A stretch of DNA of 64,000 bases from Mucilaginibacter aquaedulcis (GTDB taxonomy: Bacteria; Bacteroidota; Bacteroidia; Sphingobacteriales; Sphingobacteriaceae): positions 434,001 to 498,000 of the forward strand of contig NZ_JAUFPR010000003.1 in assembly GCF_030409325.1 (NCBI RefSeq). Reading direction: 5' to 3'. Every line of letters starts with the position of its first letter. Position 1 is the stretch's first letter. The position numbers were made by a program, and so were the translations under genes. Below the pieces are notes generated by a model. It saw only the letters and a program-made list of their open reading frames with translations, did no database searches and was not told the DNA's origin. Below, in pieces: positions 17,201 through 26,017 of the stretch.

Positions 17201-17947
17201 ATGTTACGGTTGGTATTTGTATTCATATTCGTGTTTTTGACCTCCTTTGCTTTTGCTCAGCAGCATACATTGGAGGGTGTTGTTTATGAGCTTAAAACGC
17301 ATGTTGCCTTAGCCGATATTAATATCGAGAACCTGAACGGGAAATTTAAAACACAGACCGATAAGGAGGGGCATTTTGTTATTGAAGCCAAAGCCGGCGA
17401 CCTCCTGGCGTTCAGTGGCTCAAGATACAAGGCCGACACTGTATTGCTGACCAACCTGCTGGGGCGCGAGTTTTACCTCGCTCCGGTACAGCACATGCTG
17501 AAGGAGGTGGTAGTAAACGCCCAGGGTGCCGCAGCCGTAAACCAGTCGGCATTTAAACAGCAGATAGATCCCAATTTTCATAACCAAACCATGGCCTACC
17601 AGCGTAATGTTGACGGCCCCAATGCCGATGGTTCCATAAAGGGCGGCGTTAGTTTGCGGATATGGTCGAACAAAAAAACCGAGAACGATGCCAAAAAAAG
17701 GGAACAGCAGGCCCAGCGCGAAAAAATAATCACGCAAATTCAGCAGGCTTTCAGCGATGAGAACGTTGAAAAATACGTGCCGCTGCGGGGCCAGGAGCTG
17801 CATAGTTTTGCCCTGCGATATTCGCCCGATATCAAAACTTTTACCAGCGAGGATTTTAACCTCGCTAAGTATATCAGTAATTGTTATAAGGAGTTTCTAA
17901 AGCTTACACCCGAGGAAAGATTGAAAACCCCGATTTTTGGGGATTGA
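17201..17947 (+). CDS. Exported carboxypeptidase-regulatory-like domain protein
   Basis: 248 residues. Signal peptide about 1-19 (...TSFAFAQ), then a CarboxypepD_reg-like beta-sandwich at about 20-105: LEGVVYELKTHVALADINIEN, the FKTQTDKEGHFVIEAKAGDLLAFS loop and the LKEVVVNA exit strand. This domain normally precedes TonB-dependent receptor barrels, but here no barrel follows; the rest is a basic helical region of unknown fold. It may be a truncated relative or a stand-alone envelope protein. It is a single gene with no terminator, only repeat DNA, after it. Confidence 0.7.
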   Translation: MLRLVFVFIFVFLTSFAFAQQHTLEGVVYELKTHVALADINIENLNGKFKTQTDKEGHFVIEAKAGDLLAFSGSRYKADTVLLTNLLGREFYLAPVQHMLKEVVVNAQGAAAVNQSAFKQQIDPNFHNQTMAYQRNVDGPNADGSIKGGVSLRIWSNKKTENDAKKREQQAQREKIITQIQQAFSDENVEKYVPLRGQELHSFALRYSPDIKTFTSEDFNLAKYISNCYKEFLKLTPEERLKTPIFGD

Positions 17948-18001
17948 AACTTTTGGGTAAGACTTAATAAGCCATCAAAAGGTATTGCCAGCTATTTATC
18001 G

Positions 18002-18143
18002 ACTCACCCCGACATCGCTGCGCTCGTCACCCCTCTCTTCGCCTGCGGCGGAAAGAGGGGCATTTCTTTTTGCTTTTTTTCTTAGCCCTCTTTGCAGCGA
18101 AGCTGAAGAGAGGGCGGTCCAGCGAAGCGCAGACCGGGTGAGT
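18002..18143 (+). repeat. Composite intergenic palindrome, arms A' and B
   Basis: Starts ACTCACCCCGACATCGCTGC, holds the CCCCTCTCTTC...GAAAGAGGGG hairpin, a T-rich linker, then CCCTCTTTGCAGCG...GAAGAGAGGG and ends GACCGGGTGAGT. It is the reverse-complement arrangement of the element at 13285-13422, with both arms and linker retained. Confidence 0.87.
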
Positions 18144-18195
18144 CATTTTGCGTTATGTAGTTTCAACGATTATGTCTATTCATAGGTGTTTAACA

Positions 18196-18343
18196 CAGGA
18201 GGCCTCCTACAGAATCTTCAAATACCCCTACTTTTTCTCTAAACAGCTTGCTCCTCCGGAACTATGACGCTTTTTCCAGACTCCAGCGGAGTCACGTGTT
18301 TATAGCTTAATAAATTAATATATGGCTCCATAGGAGCCTCCTG
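18196..18343. repeat. Palindromic element with CAGGAGGC/GCCTCCTG ends
   Basis: CAGGAGGCCTCCTAC at 18196-18210 faces CATAGGAGCCTCCTG at 18329-18343, nearly complementary. The interior carries a second weak inverted pair around CTCCTCCGGA and CTCCAGCGGAGTC. No coding frame. Confidence 0.65.
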
Positions 18344-18406
18344 AATTTATCAATTCCACCGCTTCAAAGGGAAAGATCAGAAATGGCATGTTACCTTGCA
18401 ATTTTG

Positions 18407-18461
18407 TATATTTGTATATAAAGCAACAGCCCGGTTACCTGCAATAGGTAACCGGGCTGTT
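18407..18461 (+). other. Promoter-like box followed directly by a perfect hairpin
   Basis: TATATTTG at 18407-18414 matches the -7 consensus. The region 18425-18460 then folds as a perfect stem (CAGCCCGGTTACCT and its complement, GCAAT loop) followed by a short T run. A gene this short would encode no protein. It could be a terminator for read-through, or a very small RNA. A TTG lies at 18396-18398, too close for a standard -33 box. Confidence 0.35.
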
Positions 18462-18814
18462 TGGTTAAACGGTAAAAACAACCGGAAATCATGCATTTTT
18501 TATCAGTCTATTGACTATCAATACCATACAACTTTTTAAAGTGAAATAAACTGATCAAAACCGATTCAAAACTCGTTAAAATTGATATTTTACCCTGATT
18601 TTTCATCAAAACATTCCATTTTCTGCCGGTTTTGATGTCAAAAAGTGTTAAAATAAAATTTTAAAAAGTTTGAGGCGGGAAATTCTCCTAGCTGCCCAAG
18701 GAAACATTATTGTTACAAAGACACTTAAAAACAGCATTACTTTTCAGGTAAAATCTTCGATATTTGATTTTAGCTGGTTGTACGAACCGGCCATTAACCA
18801 ATTTACCTATCTTC

Positions 18815-20170
18815 ATGGAAAAATCACGCCGTACTTTTATCAGGCAAGCCGCGTTGGCGGGTGCCGGTGTAATGCTTGCAAAAAACAGCTGGAGCGCAAA
18901 AAGCTATAAACGTATCATTGGTGCTAACGACCGCGTTAGGGTTGGTGTTGTTGGCTTTTCAGACAGGCATAAAAGCTCGCATATCCCCAGCTTTATGAAC
19001 CATTATAAAGAGCTTAATTTTGAGGTGGTTGCCGTGTCAGACATATGGAACAAACGCCGGGAGGAAGGCGCAGCTGTATGGAAAGAAAAGATGCAGAATG
19101 ATGTAAAGGCTTACCGCAATAATGAGGAATTATATGACAGCAAAACTGTTGATGCCGTATTTATCAGTACCGCCGATTTTCAGCATGCCCGCCACGCCAT
19201 TGAGGCAGTAAAAGCCGGCTGCGACGCCTACGTTGAAAAACCATTTGCCGAAACCATGGAAGATAACCGCGCCGCCCTTAAAGCGGTAAAGGAGTCGGGC
19301 AAAATTGTGCAGATAGGTTCGCAGCGCAGAAGTGGGGCCAATTACCATGCAGCTAATGATTTTATCCGTTCAGGCAAATTTGGTGATATTACCATGGTTG
19401 AGCTTACCTGGAACGTGAATCAGCCCGGCAGGTGGCGCCGCCCCGAACTGCTTGGTGTATTAAAAGAACAGGATACCGATTGGAAGCGTTTTATCATGAA
19501 CCGCCCTTATGAGGCATTCAATCCGCGTATATATTTAGAATATCGCCTGTTTTGGCCATATTCTTCAGGTTTACCCGGCCAGTGGATGAGCCATCAGATT
19601 GATACCGTTCACTGGTTTACCGGCCTGAAACACCCGCGTAGCGTGGTAGCCAATGGTGGTATTTATAAATGGAAAGATGGCCGCCGTAACTGGGATACCA
19701 TTTTGGCCGCCTTTGATTATGGCCCGCTTGATGATCCGTCAAAAGGCTTCCAGGTTACCTTCGGCTCACGCATGCATAATGGCGACGAGCATCCGGCCGA
19801 GATCTATTACTCAAACGGCGGCGAATTAAACCTGAATACCAACAAGGTTTCGCCAGAAGGTGGTTTAACAGAGAAAATGGCTGGTGCCATGGGTATGAAG
19901 GCTAACCTGCTACCAGAATTAAGCCTGGAAAATACCGAACAGGTAGTGGCTTCGGCCAATACCGGGGGCGATAAACTGACCTCGAACCACGTACGTAACT
20001 GGATGGAGTGCGTTCGCAGCCGCAAACAACCCAATGCTCCTGTTGAGGCAGGTTACAGCCACTCTATTGCCAATATCATGACCAACGCGGCGGTACATAC
20101 CGGCTACAAAGCCACATTTGACGAAGCCACCCAGGAAGTTATGGCTAACGGCAAAGTGTTTAAATATTAA
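18815..20170 (+). CDS. Tat-exported Gfo/Idh/MocA-family oxidoreductase
   Basis: 451 residues from the ATG at 18815, where a twin-arginine signal begins (SRRTFIRQAALAGAG). A longer reading from 18764 would place 17 extra residues before the Tat motif. The NAD(P)-binding domain shows VRVGVVGFSD and the signature YVEKPFAE near residue 145, followed by the C-terminal alpha/beta domain (WMSHQIDTVHWFTG). Secreted members act on sugars or glycosides, often by transient 3-keto chemistry. A DUF6807 gene lies 184 nt downstream on the same strand, a pairing often seen in sugar-catabolic loci; an operon is likely but the gap holds a palindromic repeat. Confidence 0.87.
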   Translation: MEKSRRTFIRQAALAGAGVMLAKNSWSAKSYKRIIGANDRVRVGVVGFSDRHKSSHIPSFMNHYKELNFEVVAVSDIWNKRREEGAAVWKEKMQNDVKAYRNNEELYDSKTVDAVFISTADFQHARHAIEAVKAGCDAYVEKPFAETMEDNRAALKAVKESGKIVQIGSQRRSGANYHAANDFIRSGKFGDITMVELTWNVNQPGRWRRPELLGVLKEQDTDWKRFIMNRPYEAFNPRIYLEYRLFWPYSSGLPGQWMSHQIDTVHWFTGLKHPRSVVANGGIYKWKDGRRNWDTILAAFDYGPLDDPSKGFQVTFGSRMHNGDEHPAEIYYSNGGELNLNTNKVSPEGGLTEKMAGAMGMKANLLPELSLENTEQVVASANTGGDKLTSNHVRNWMECVRSRKQPNAPVEAGYSHSIANIMTNAAVHTGYKATFDEATQEVMANGKVFKY

Positions 20171-20200
20171 ATGAAAAACTAAAGCAGGGCACGTGCGATT

Positions 20201-20314
20201 CCTTCCCTGGGGAAGGTGTTGGAAGGGGTTTTATGTACGATTTAAAAGTATCAGCATAGAAACCCCTCCCTGCATTTACACACAAACAGCCGCACCCCTC
20301 CCGTTGGGAGGGAA
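20201..20314. repeat. Palindromic element, CCTTCCC...GGGAGGG family
   Basis: GGAAGGGGTTTTAT faces AAACCCCTCCC across a 30-nt centre, with CCTTCCC and GGGAGGG at the ends. Similar G/C-run palindromes of the CTCCCC...GGGGAG type occur at 53792 and 58058. It lies between two genes that read in the same direction. Confidence 0.65.
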
Positions 20315-20354
20315 TTTATTTCTCCTCAATACTAACCTTATACATCATAACCCT

Positions 20355-21395
20355 ATGACCACATTTAAAACTTTAGGTATAGCTATAGCAATGGCAACTT
20401 TGTCGCCAGTTACATACGCTCAGCAAAGCGAACCTGTTAAAATCGTAAAAACATCAAAAGATAAGATAGATATACTCATCGGTGGCAAACCTTTCACCAG
20501 TTTTCTGTATCCTGATACCTTGGAAAAACCGGTATTGTATCCGCTGCGTGATGCTGCCGGTACAGTGGTTACCCGCAGTTTTCCATTAGCCAAACGCGCC
20601 GGCGACCCAACCGATCACCCGCATCATATTGGCCTGTGGTTCAATTTTGAAAACCTGAACGGGCTCGATTTCTGGAACAACTCTTACGCTATCCCTGCGG
20701 CCAAAAAGAGCTCATACGGCTGGATCCGTACCGACCGCATCCTGGAAACTAAAAGCGGTAATACAGGCGTTTTGGCTTACCATGCCAACTGGACCAATCA
20801 GCAAAAGGATGTTATACTGGAAGAAACCACGCGCTTTGAATTTAGCGGCAATGGCAGCCAGCGTATTATTGATCGTTACACTACACTAAAGGCCAACGTA
20901 GACGCTGTTTTTAAAGACGCCAAGGATGGTATGCTTGGCCTGCGCCTTGCACACGAACTGCAAATACCCGAAACTGCCGATCAGAAATTTACGGACGATA
21001 AGGGGATTGTCACCATAGTAAAGGGTGGTTCGGACCATATTGCAAACGGAACTTACCTTACCAGCGCGGGAAAAACCGGTAATGACGCCTGGAGCACCCG
21101 CGGAGTTTGGTGCAAGGTATACGGTAAAATGGGTTCCGATTCGGTAAGTATATCTATTATAGATCATCCTCAAAATCCAAACTATCCTACGTTTTGGCAT
21201 GCCAGGGGCTACGGTTTGTTCGCAGCCAATCCGTTGGGTGAAAATATTTTCACCAATGGTAAATCGGCTAAGAACCTGACACTTAAAAAAGGCGAGTCGG
21301 TAACTTTCAAATACCGTATAGTAATTGAAAATGGTAAAGAAACTACTAATCCTGCACAGTTAAATAAATTAGCAGACGCGTTCGGAAAAAAATAA
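20355..21395 (+). CDS. Secreted DUF6807 (PmoA-like) protein
   Basis: 346 residues from the ATG at 20355, which starts a signal peptide (MTTFKTLGIAIAMATLSPVTYAQ is split here as ...SPVTYAQ); a longer in-frame reading runs into the upstream repeat and is rejected. The core shows FLYPDTLEKPVLYPL, the conserved DHPHHIGLWF motif and FWHARGYGLFAANPLG, marks of the family often labelled methane oxygenase PmoA. That label is misleading; members are exported beta-rich proteins found with Gfo/Idh/MocA dehydrogenases and sugar catabolism. The His-rich DHPHH motif suggests a metal or sugar site. Confidence 0.82.
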   Translation: MTTFKTLGIAIAMATLSPVTYAQQSEPVKIVKTSKDKIDILIGGKPFTSFLYPDTLEKPVLYPLRDAAGTVVTRSFPLAKRAGDPTDHPHHIGLWFNFENLNGLDFWNNSYAIPAAKKSSYGWIRTDRILETKSGNTGVLAYHANWTNQQKDVILEETTRFEFSGNGSQRIIDRYTTLKANVDAVFKDAKDGMLGLRLAHELQIPETADQKFTDDKGIVTIVKGGSDHIANGTYLTSAGKTGNDAWSTRGVWCKVYGKMGSDSVSISIIDHPQNPNYPTFWHARGYGLFAANPLGENIFTNGKSAKNLTLKKGESVTFKYRIVIENGKETTNPAQLNKLADAFGKK

Positions 21396-21534
21396 TTAGC
21401 TAATTAAGGCAACTTCAAACAGATGACTTCCCGATAAGGAGATATAAGTTTTCTATTGCGATATTTTATTTTGAAATAATATAAAATACAAAATTATATT
21501 TCGTATAATTGTTTAAATCAAAATATAAGCCTAA

Positions 21535-22989
21535 ATGAAAACACTTATTCAATTAATTATTGTACCTATTTTATTACTGGTACAACAAACTGCATTTGCC
21601 CAAAGCGATACAAAAAACAAAATTCAGCAGGTAGAAACCAACCTTGTAGGCTCCATACAAGTAGCTGGTGAAAAACCGGCTTCTATACAGGAAAGAATGG
21701 CTTTTTATAAAGTGAATGGCCTAAGCATAGCCGTGATTCAGAATTATCATATTGCCTGGGCTAAAGGTTACGGCCTGGCTAATGATAGTTTAAAAATCCC
21801 GGTTACAACAAATACACTTTTCCAGTCAGGTTCTATCAGTAAGTCGTTAAATGCGGTTGGGGTGCTAAAACTGATGCAGGATAAAAAGCTTGATCTGTAT
21901 TCCGATATCAATACCTACCTCAATAGCTGGAAGTTTCCCTATGATAGCTTAAGCAAGGGTAAAAAGATCACCGTGGCCAATTTGTTGAGTCACACAGGAG
22001 GTTTAACGGTTCATGGCTTTGAAGGCTACAATAAAAACAAACCGCTGCCTACTATTCCGCAAATATTAGATGGCAGTCCTCCGGCCAATTCCGCGGCGGT
22101 TCGTTCTATGTATGCACCGGGTTTAAGATCTGAATATTCTGGTGGTGGCGTTACTATTTCGCAAATGGTAGTGATGGATATTACCCATGAACCCTATGCC
22201 GACTATATGAAAAGAGAGGTTCTGCAACCGCTCGGAATGGTAAATAGTACTTACGCGCAACCACCTGTGGGCATTGAACCTAAAATGCTGGCTACTGCTT
22301 ATTACGCCAATGGTAAGCAGGTTCCGGGCAAATACCAGATTCATCCTGAGCAGGCAGCTGCCGGCTTGTGGACCACACCGACAGATTTGGCTAAATATAT
22401 TATTGAAACGCAGCTGGCTTATGAGGGTAAATCGGCCAAAGTGCTTAATCAAGCCACAACCAAACTCAGGCTTACTCCTTATCTGGATAAAACAGCGGCT
22501 CTTGGTGTATTTGTTGATGAGTTGGACGGTACCAAATATTTCCAGCACGGCGGTGCTAACGTAGGTTTTCGTAATCAGTATTATGGCAGTCTTGAAGGCG
22601 GAAATGGTGTTGTGGTCATGGTTAATTCAGATCGTGATGATATTATTAAAGAAGTGATCAACAGTGTGGCTAAAGTATATGGCTTTAAAGGACTTTATCG
22701 TTCAAATATTAAAACCTTGGTTGTTGTACCTGAAGCGGTATTGCAAACGTATGTTGGCAAATACGCCATAACTCCAACTGTTACTGTAACCATAACCTAT
22801 GAAGATGGCAAATTGATGGGCCAGCCCACTGGTCAGCCTAAATTAAGCCTGTATCCTGAGAGCCAGACAAAATTTTTCCTCAAAGAAGTACCCGTACAAG
22901 TGGAGTTTTCAAAAAATACAGAAGGCAAAGTTGACAAGGTGATATTAAACGAAAACGGGCATAAGAACGAAGCAAAAAAGATTCAGTAG
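21535..22989 (+). CDS. Exported serine hydrolase of the class C beta-lactamase/DD-peptidase fold
   Basis: 484 residues with a signal peptide (about 1-22, ...QQTAFAQ). The active-site motifs are SxxK in QSGSISKSL near residue 100, a Tyr motif in SEYSGGG (usual YSN is altered to YSG), and HGG in FQHGGANVG near 345. A C-terminal beta domain (about 395-484, starting EAVLQTYVGKY) is the DUF3471-like lipocalin-type module. Such proteins hydrolyse peptides, esters or D-amino-acid bonds; resistance to beta-lactams should not be assumed. A G/C-rich hairpin follows the gene. Confidence 0.85.
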   Translation: MKTLIQLIIVPILLLVQQTAFAQSDTKNKIQQVETNLVGSIQVAGEKPASIQERMAFYKVNGLSIAVIQNYHIAWAKGYGLANDSLKIPVTTNTLFQSGSISKSLNAVGVLKLMQDKKLDLYSDINTYLNSWKFPYDSLSKGKKITVANLLSHTGGLTVHGFEGYNKNKPLPTIPQILDGSPPANSAAVRSMYAPGLRSEYSGGGVTISQMVVMDITHEPYADYMKREVLQPLGMVNSTYAQPPVGIEPKMLATAYYANGKQVPGKYQIHPEQAAAGLWTTPTDLAKYIIETQLAYEGKSAKVLNQATTKLRLTPYLDKTAALGVFVDELDGTKYFQHGGANVGFRNQYYGSLEGGNGVVVMVNSDRDDIIKEVINSVAKVYGFKGLYRSNIKTLVVVPEAVLQTYVGKYAITPTVTVTITYEDGKLMGQPTGQPKLSLYPESQTKFFLKEVPVQVEFSKNTEGKVDKVILNENGHKNEAKKIQ

Positions 22990-23029
22990 TATAGTATGAA
23001 TTACTTACCTGATAAAAATTGATAAAACT

Positions 23030-23060
23030 CCGCCCTGTACATTGTTTATGTGCGGGGCGG
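23030..23060 (+). terminator. Hairpin after the serine hydrolase
   Basis: CCGCCCTGTACAT pairs with ATGTGCGGGGCGG (two G-U pairs, TGTTT loop), 40 nt after the stop. There is no T run behind it, so termination would be weak or only RNA-stabilising. The gene on the other strand ends at 23093. Confidence 0.45.
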
Positions 23061-23092
23061 ATAAATGGAGATGGTTAAAACTGTATTGATAA

Positions 23093-24061
23093 CTATTTTA
23101 AAAATCCCCTTACGTAAGCTGCAATCTCTTTTGAGGCTTCGTCAAGTGCAAAATGACCGGCATCCAGGATGTGTACCTGCGCGTTTGGAACATCATTTTT
23201 ATAAGCATGTGCACCAGCAACGGCGAATGATGGATCATACTTACCCCAAAGCACCAACAGGTGAGGGTGAAAACTGCGGAGCCATGCCTGGAATTTGGGA
23301 TACATAGCTACGTTGTTCTGATAATCGTAAAACAGATCCAGTTGCGCTTCCAGTACCCCGGGGCTGTTTAGCCATGCTAACTCATCGGTCCAGGTATCCG
23401 GATCAATTCTTTCTGGATGTGGGGAGGTACCAACATGCCTTTGCCGGGTAGCTTCGGCAGATGTAAAATTGCTGATAAGGGCTTGTTTGTTGGCTGCACT
23501 ATCTTTCCAGTAGGCCTTGCGTTTCTCCCACAGTGGCGAAAGCCCTTCTTCATGACTCACAGCATTCTGAATAATAAGTGACTCCAGTTTTTCAGGATGG
23601 GCCATCGCTAAGCGTAAACCTATGGGCCCGCCATAGTCCTGCAGGTATAAATGATAATGTTGAAGGCCCAGCGCTTTGGTGAAATCGGCCATGATCTTTG
23701 CAATGTTATCAAAAGTATAATGAAAGGCAGAGGTAGATGGATAATCACTATGACCGAAACCCGGATAATCTGGTGCGATTAAACGATAATGATCGGCAAT
23801 CTCGTTCATCAGCGAGTTAAACATGCGGGATGACGACGGGAAACCATGCAACAACAGAATTACCGGTGCGTTGGCTGGCCCGGCTTCTCTGTAAAATATT
23901 TTAAGTCCGTCAACTTCAGCAGTTTTATAGAGCGTTCTTGTTGCCTGTTCCATGGTTGTTTCTTTTACATTGTTGTTTTTTGATACATGCTGTTGAGCAT
24001 CTGATGTTAAACCGAATAAACTCAGCAAACCACAGCAAATGATTACGGCTAATACCTTCAT
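23093..24061 (-). CDS. Exported alpha/beta hydrolase with Asp nucleophile (epoxide hydrolase/haloalkane dehalogenase type)
   Basis: 322 residues with a signal peptide (about 1-23) and a short linker before the hydrolase core; the fold starts at DGLKIFYREAG. Key sites: oxyanion loop LLHGFPSSS, nucleophile elbow LQDYGGPIG with Asp rather than Ser, acid region LWGKYDPSF, and catalytic His in DAGHFALDE. The Asp nucleophile places it with epoxide hydrolases and haloalkane dehalogenases instead of esterases. An internal ATG at the METTMEQ-like position would give a cytoplasmic form, but the hydrophobic leader is clear. Convergent with the serine hydrolase. Confidence 0.83.
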   Translation of the reverse strand: MKVLAVIICCGLLSLFGLTSDAQQHVSKNNNVKETTMEQATRTLYKTAEVDGLKIFYREAGPANAPVILLLHGFPSSSRMFNSLMNEIADHYRLIAPDYPGFGHSDYPSTSAFHYTFDNIAKIMADFTKALGLQHYHLYLQDYGGPIGLRLAMAHPEKLESLIIQNAVSHEEGLSPLWEKRKAYWKDSAANKQALISNFTSAEATRQRHVGTSPHPERIDPDTWTDELAWLNSPGVLEAQLDLFYDYQNNVAMYPKFQAWLRSFHPHLLVLWGKYDPSFAVAGAHAYKNDVPNAQVHILDAGHFALDEASKEIAAYVRGFLK

Positions 24062-24132
24062 AACACAGCAGATAATTTATGTGTTTTAATGGATAAGATT
24101 GGCTGTTTCATGATAACAGAAGTGGTTTACAA

Positions 24133-24360
24133 TTAATTAGTGATATACAATCGGGTAATGGTAACTATCAACGAGACAGCTGCACGGTATAATCCGGTTA
24201 TTACCTTCCGATGGTGTGGTTTTACATATGCATCATTAGATGCTGAGGATTGAACATTTTGAACTTCACGACCATAAAAAAATCCGGACAAAACCGACCA
24301 AAGAATGCCGCCAATACAGATCAGCATAGCGGCATGAGTAACATAAAATATAATTTCCAT
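24133..24360 (-). CDS. Small membrane protein, 75 residues, unknown function
   Basis: Starts at ATG 24360, preceded by GGAGG at 24366-24370 (5-nt spacing), a rare clear Shine-Dalgarno in this genome; CACATTTG (24382-24389, minus) is one mismatch from a -7 box. A longer start at 24384 lies inside that box. The product has a hydrophobic N-terminal segment (about 3-27), a polar middle (VQSSASNDAYVKPHHRK) and a second hydrophobic segment (about 58-72). No homologous family is recognised. It stands alone, 72 nt upstream of the hydrolase on the same strand. Confidence 0.55.
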   Translation of the reverse strand: MEIIFYVTHAAMLICIGGILWSVLSGFFYGREVQNVQSSASNDAYVKPHHRKVITGLYRAAVSLIVTITRLYITN

Positions 24361-24569
24361 GAGTGCCTCCGTTTCATAAACCAAATGTGTGGATATGGAC
24401 AGTAGGCACGAAGCATGCCAAAGGCTTTATTTCACATAAAAAATTGATTATCAACAAATTAAACTATTCTGTACAATTTTGTTAGTCGTTGTATTTCGTT
24501 AATTGGTCATTTAATCTAACGAAATTTAGTCGTTATAAGGTGTGGGTCTAAAAAAATGAAAAGAAATGC

Positions 24570-25223
24570 TCAGCCTATAAATCTTCCCCATAAGGCATCC
24601 GGGCGGTTAAAAACGGTTGGTGCTGTTTCCAATATGGCCTGGTTAAATTTTGTAGAATTACCCGAGCTGCAATGAATTACTTTTTGCATGGCACCGTTTG
24701 AAACCACAGATACCAGCCCTACATGCCCAATTTTATTACCGGCACCATAAACTACTATGCAGCCTGGTTCCGGGCGCTGCAGCCTTTCAAATATACCTGA
24801 GTCGGAATTGACATCAGCTTCCATGGAATCTGTAAATATCCAACCTCCGAATCTTTTGTAAAAAGGGATATCTGTTTTCCTGGATAAGCCAATTACCCAG
24901 CAAATAAATCCACTGCAATCGCAAAGGCCATCTCGGGTAGGTTTAGGGTCATCCGGAAACATACCACCGCTGGCTAATTTGTATAAAATATTGCTGCTAA
25001 CCACAGAACGGGCACGGGCTATTAATTGTGCCGATTCAACAGGAATATCAAATGGAGCATCGGCAGGAACATCATCCATGTTGGGGATCCTGATGAGTTC
25101 ACCAACCGAAATAGCATTTATATTGGTTATTTGCGGATTTACAGCCAGTATGCTGCTTACCGGAATTGCGAAGACCATTGCTATTTTACTTAAGGTATCG
25201 CCTGGTTTTACTGAATAATCCAT
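24570..25223 (-). CDS. LysM plus NlpC/P60-like cysteine hydrolase without signal peptide
   Basis: 217 residues. LysM module at 2-47 (YSVKPGDTLSKIA...GELIRIP), linker, then a papain-like domain with probable triad Cys103 (in CDCSGF), His167 (IGHVGLV) and His184 (VIHCSSG). That is the NlpC/P60 or CHAP arrangement that cleaves peptidoglycan peptide bonds. The odd point is the start: the protein begins at the LysM with no signal sequence, so it either stays in the cytoplasm, is delivered by another route, or does a non-wall job. Neighbours give no phage or contractile-system context. Confidence 0.75.
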   Translation of the reverse strand: MDYSVKPGDTLSKIAMVFAIPVSSILAVNPQITNINAISVGELIRIPNMDDVPADAPFDIPVESAQLIARARSVVSSNILYKLASGGMFPDDPKPTRDGLCDCSGFICWVIGLSRKTDIPFYKRFGGWIFTDSMEADVNSDSGIFERLQRPEPGCIVVYGAGNKIGHVGLVSVVSNGAMQKVIHCSSGNSTKFNQAILETAPTVFNRPDALWGRFIG

Positions 25224-25384
25224 GAGGGCAGGGTTTAATGAAAGGTTTGTATACTTGCTTTATATCATGTTCATTATATGCTATTTACGTTATTAACTGA
25301 AGTGTTAAGTTAAAATTATATTGAGTAAAAACCTACATATTGTTTGATTATTACCCAACAGCTTTGAGGGAAATGTTTCGGGGT

Positions 25385-26014
25385 TTAGCCCAGGTTAGTG
25401 CTGCTGTAAACTTTAGCCAGGATAAACTCATTAAAAAAAGTTTTTTGACTAACAGGCTTATAACCATTTTGGGTAAAGCAGATTTCAATTTGGGGGAGTT
25501 TACTGGCTTCGATACCGCAAATTATTCGGAAGAAAATGAACATGCTTTTCAGTAAAAGCTGCTGCCACCATTTGCCGGTAAGCTGAAAATCGGCATTAAG
25601 CCACAGGCCGCCGGGTTTTAACAAAGCATGCAGATGGTTAAATACGGTTTTTAATGTTTGTTCCGTAAAGTTGTCGAACAGAAAAGGGCTTATCACAACA
25701 TCAAAATCAACATCAAAATCAACATTTTCAATGGCGTTATTGATGTAAACCACCTGGTTGTTACCTGTGTTCCGTTTTTGTGACAGGGTTATCATATTTG
25801 CTGCTACCTCCACATAAGTAATGTGTAGGCCCGATGGATGAAGTTTGGTGATCTCTTCTAATATCCACCCGGTGCCACCACCCGCTATAAGTATGCGGCT
25901 GCCAGGTTTAATATATTGAATAAGATAAAGTTGGGCCTGAATCAATTCCCGGCCATAAACCAAGCGCGACAGCCTGTCATAAAACCATGCCGAGTTATTG
26001 TAATTAGCTGCCAT
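25385..26014 (-). CDS. Class I SAM-dependent methyltransferase
   Basis: 209 residues with SAM motif I in ILIAGGGTGWILEEI (about 40-54), the acidic residue strand THYVEVAANMI, and motif post-I/II in DVVISPFLFDNF. Substrate unknown. Its start lies 3 nt after the stop of the UbiA-like gene, so the two are translationally close and probably act together, for example on an isoprenoid or lipid substrate; this is inference from position. Confidence 0.82.
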   Translation of the reverse strand: MAANYNNSAWFYDRLSRLVYGRELIQAQLYLIQYIKPGSRILIAGGGTGWILEEITKLHPSGLHITYVEVAANMITLSQKRNTGNNQVVYINNAIENVDFDVDFDVVISPFLFDNFTEQTLKTVFNHLHALLKPGGLWLNADFQLTGKWWQQLLLKSMFIFFRIICGIEASKLPQIEICFTQNGYKPVSQKTFFNEFILAKVYSSTNLG

Positions 26015-26017
26015 ATG

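Larger units (their letters stand above)
17948..18814. other. 867-base gene-free stretch with palindromic repeats and an isolated hairpin
   Basis: Contains a full composite palindrome (18002-18143), a second type of palindrome (18196-18343) and an isolated perfect hairpin preceded by a promoter-like box (18407-18461). The last 330 bases are AT-rich, with repeated GATCAAAACCGATT and TTTTGATG words and no clear coding frame. GATATTTG at about 18758-18765 is one mismatch from a -7 box and may serve the downstream oxidoreductase gene. Confidence 0.7.

Noticed and set aside
17985..18185. Frames through composite palindromes (also at 54445-54805)
   Set aside because: They are open only because of the G/C-rich repeat arms; the products are low-complexity.
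20355..21395. Methane oxygenase PmoA
   Set aside because: The family label is historic; the protein has a signal peptide and sits beside a sugar-type oxidoreductase, with no methane oxidation genes.
21535..22989. Serine hydrolase as a beta-lactam resistance gene
   Set aside because: The fold is shared with many esterases and peptidases; the YSN motif is altered and there is no resistance context.
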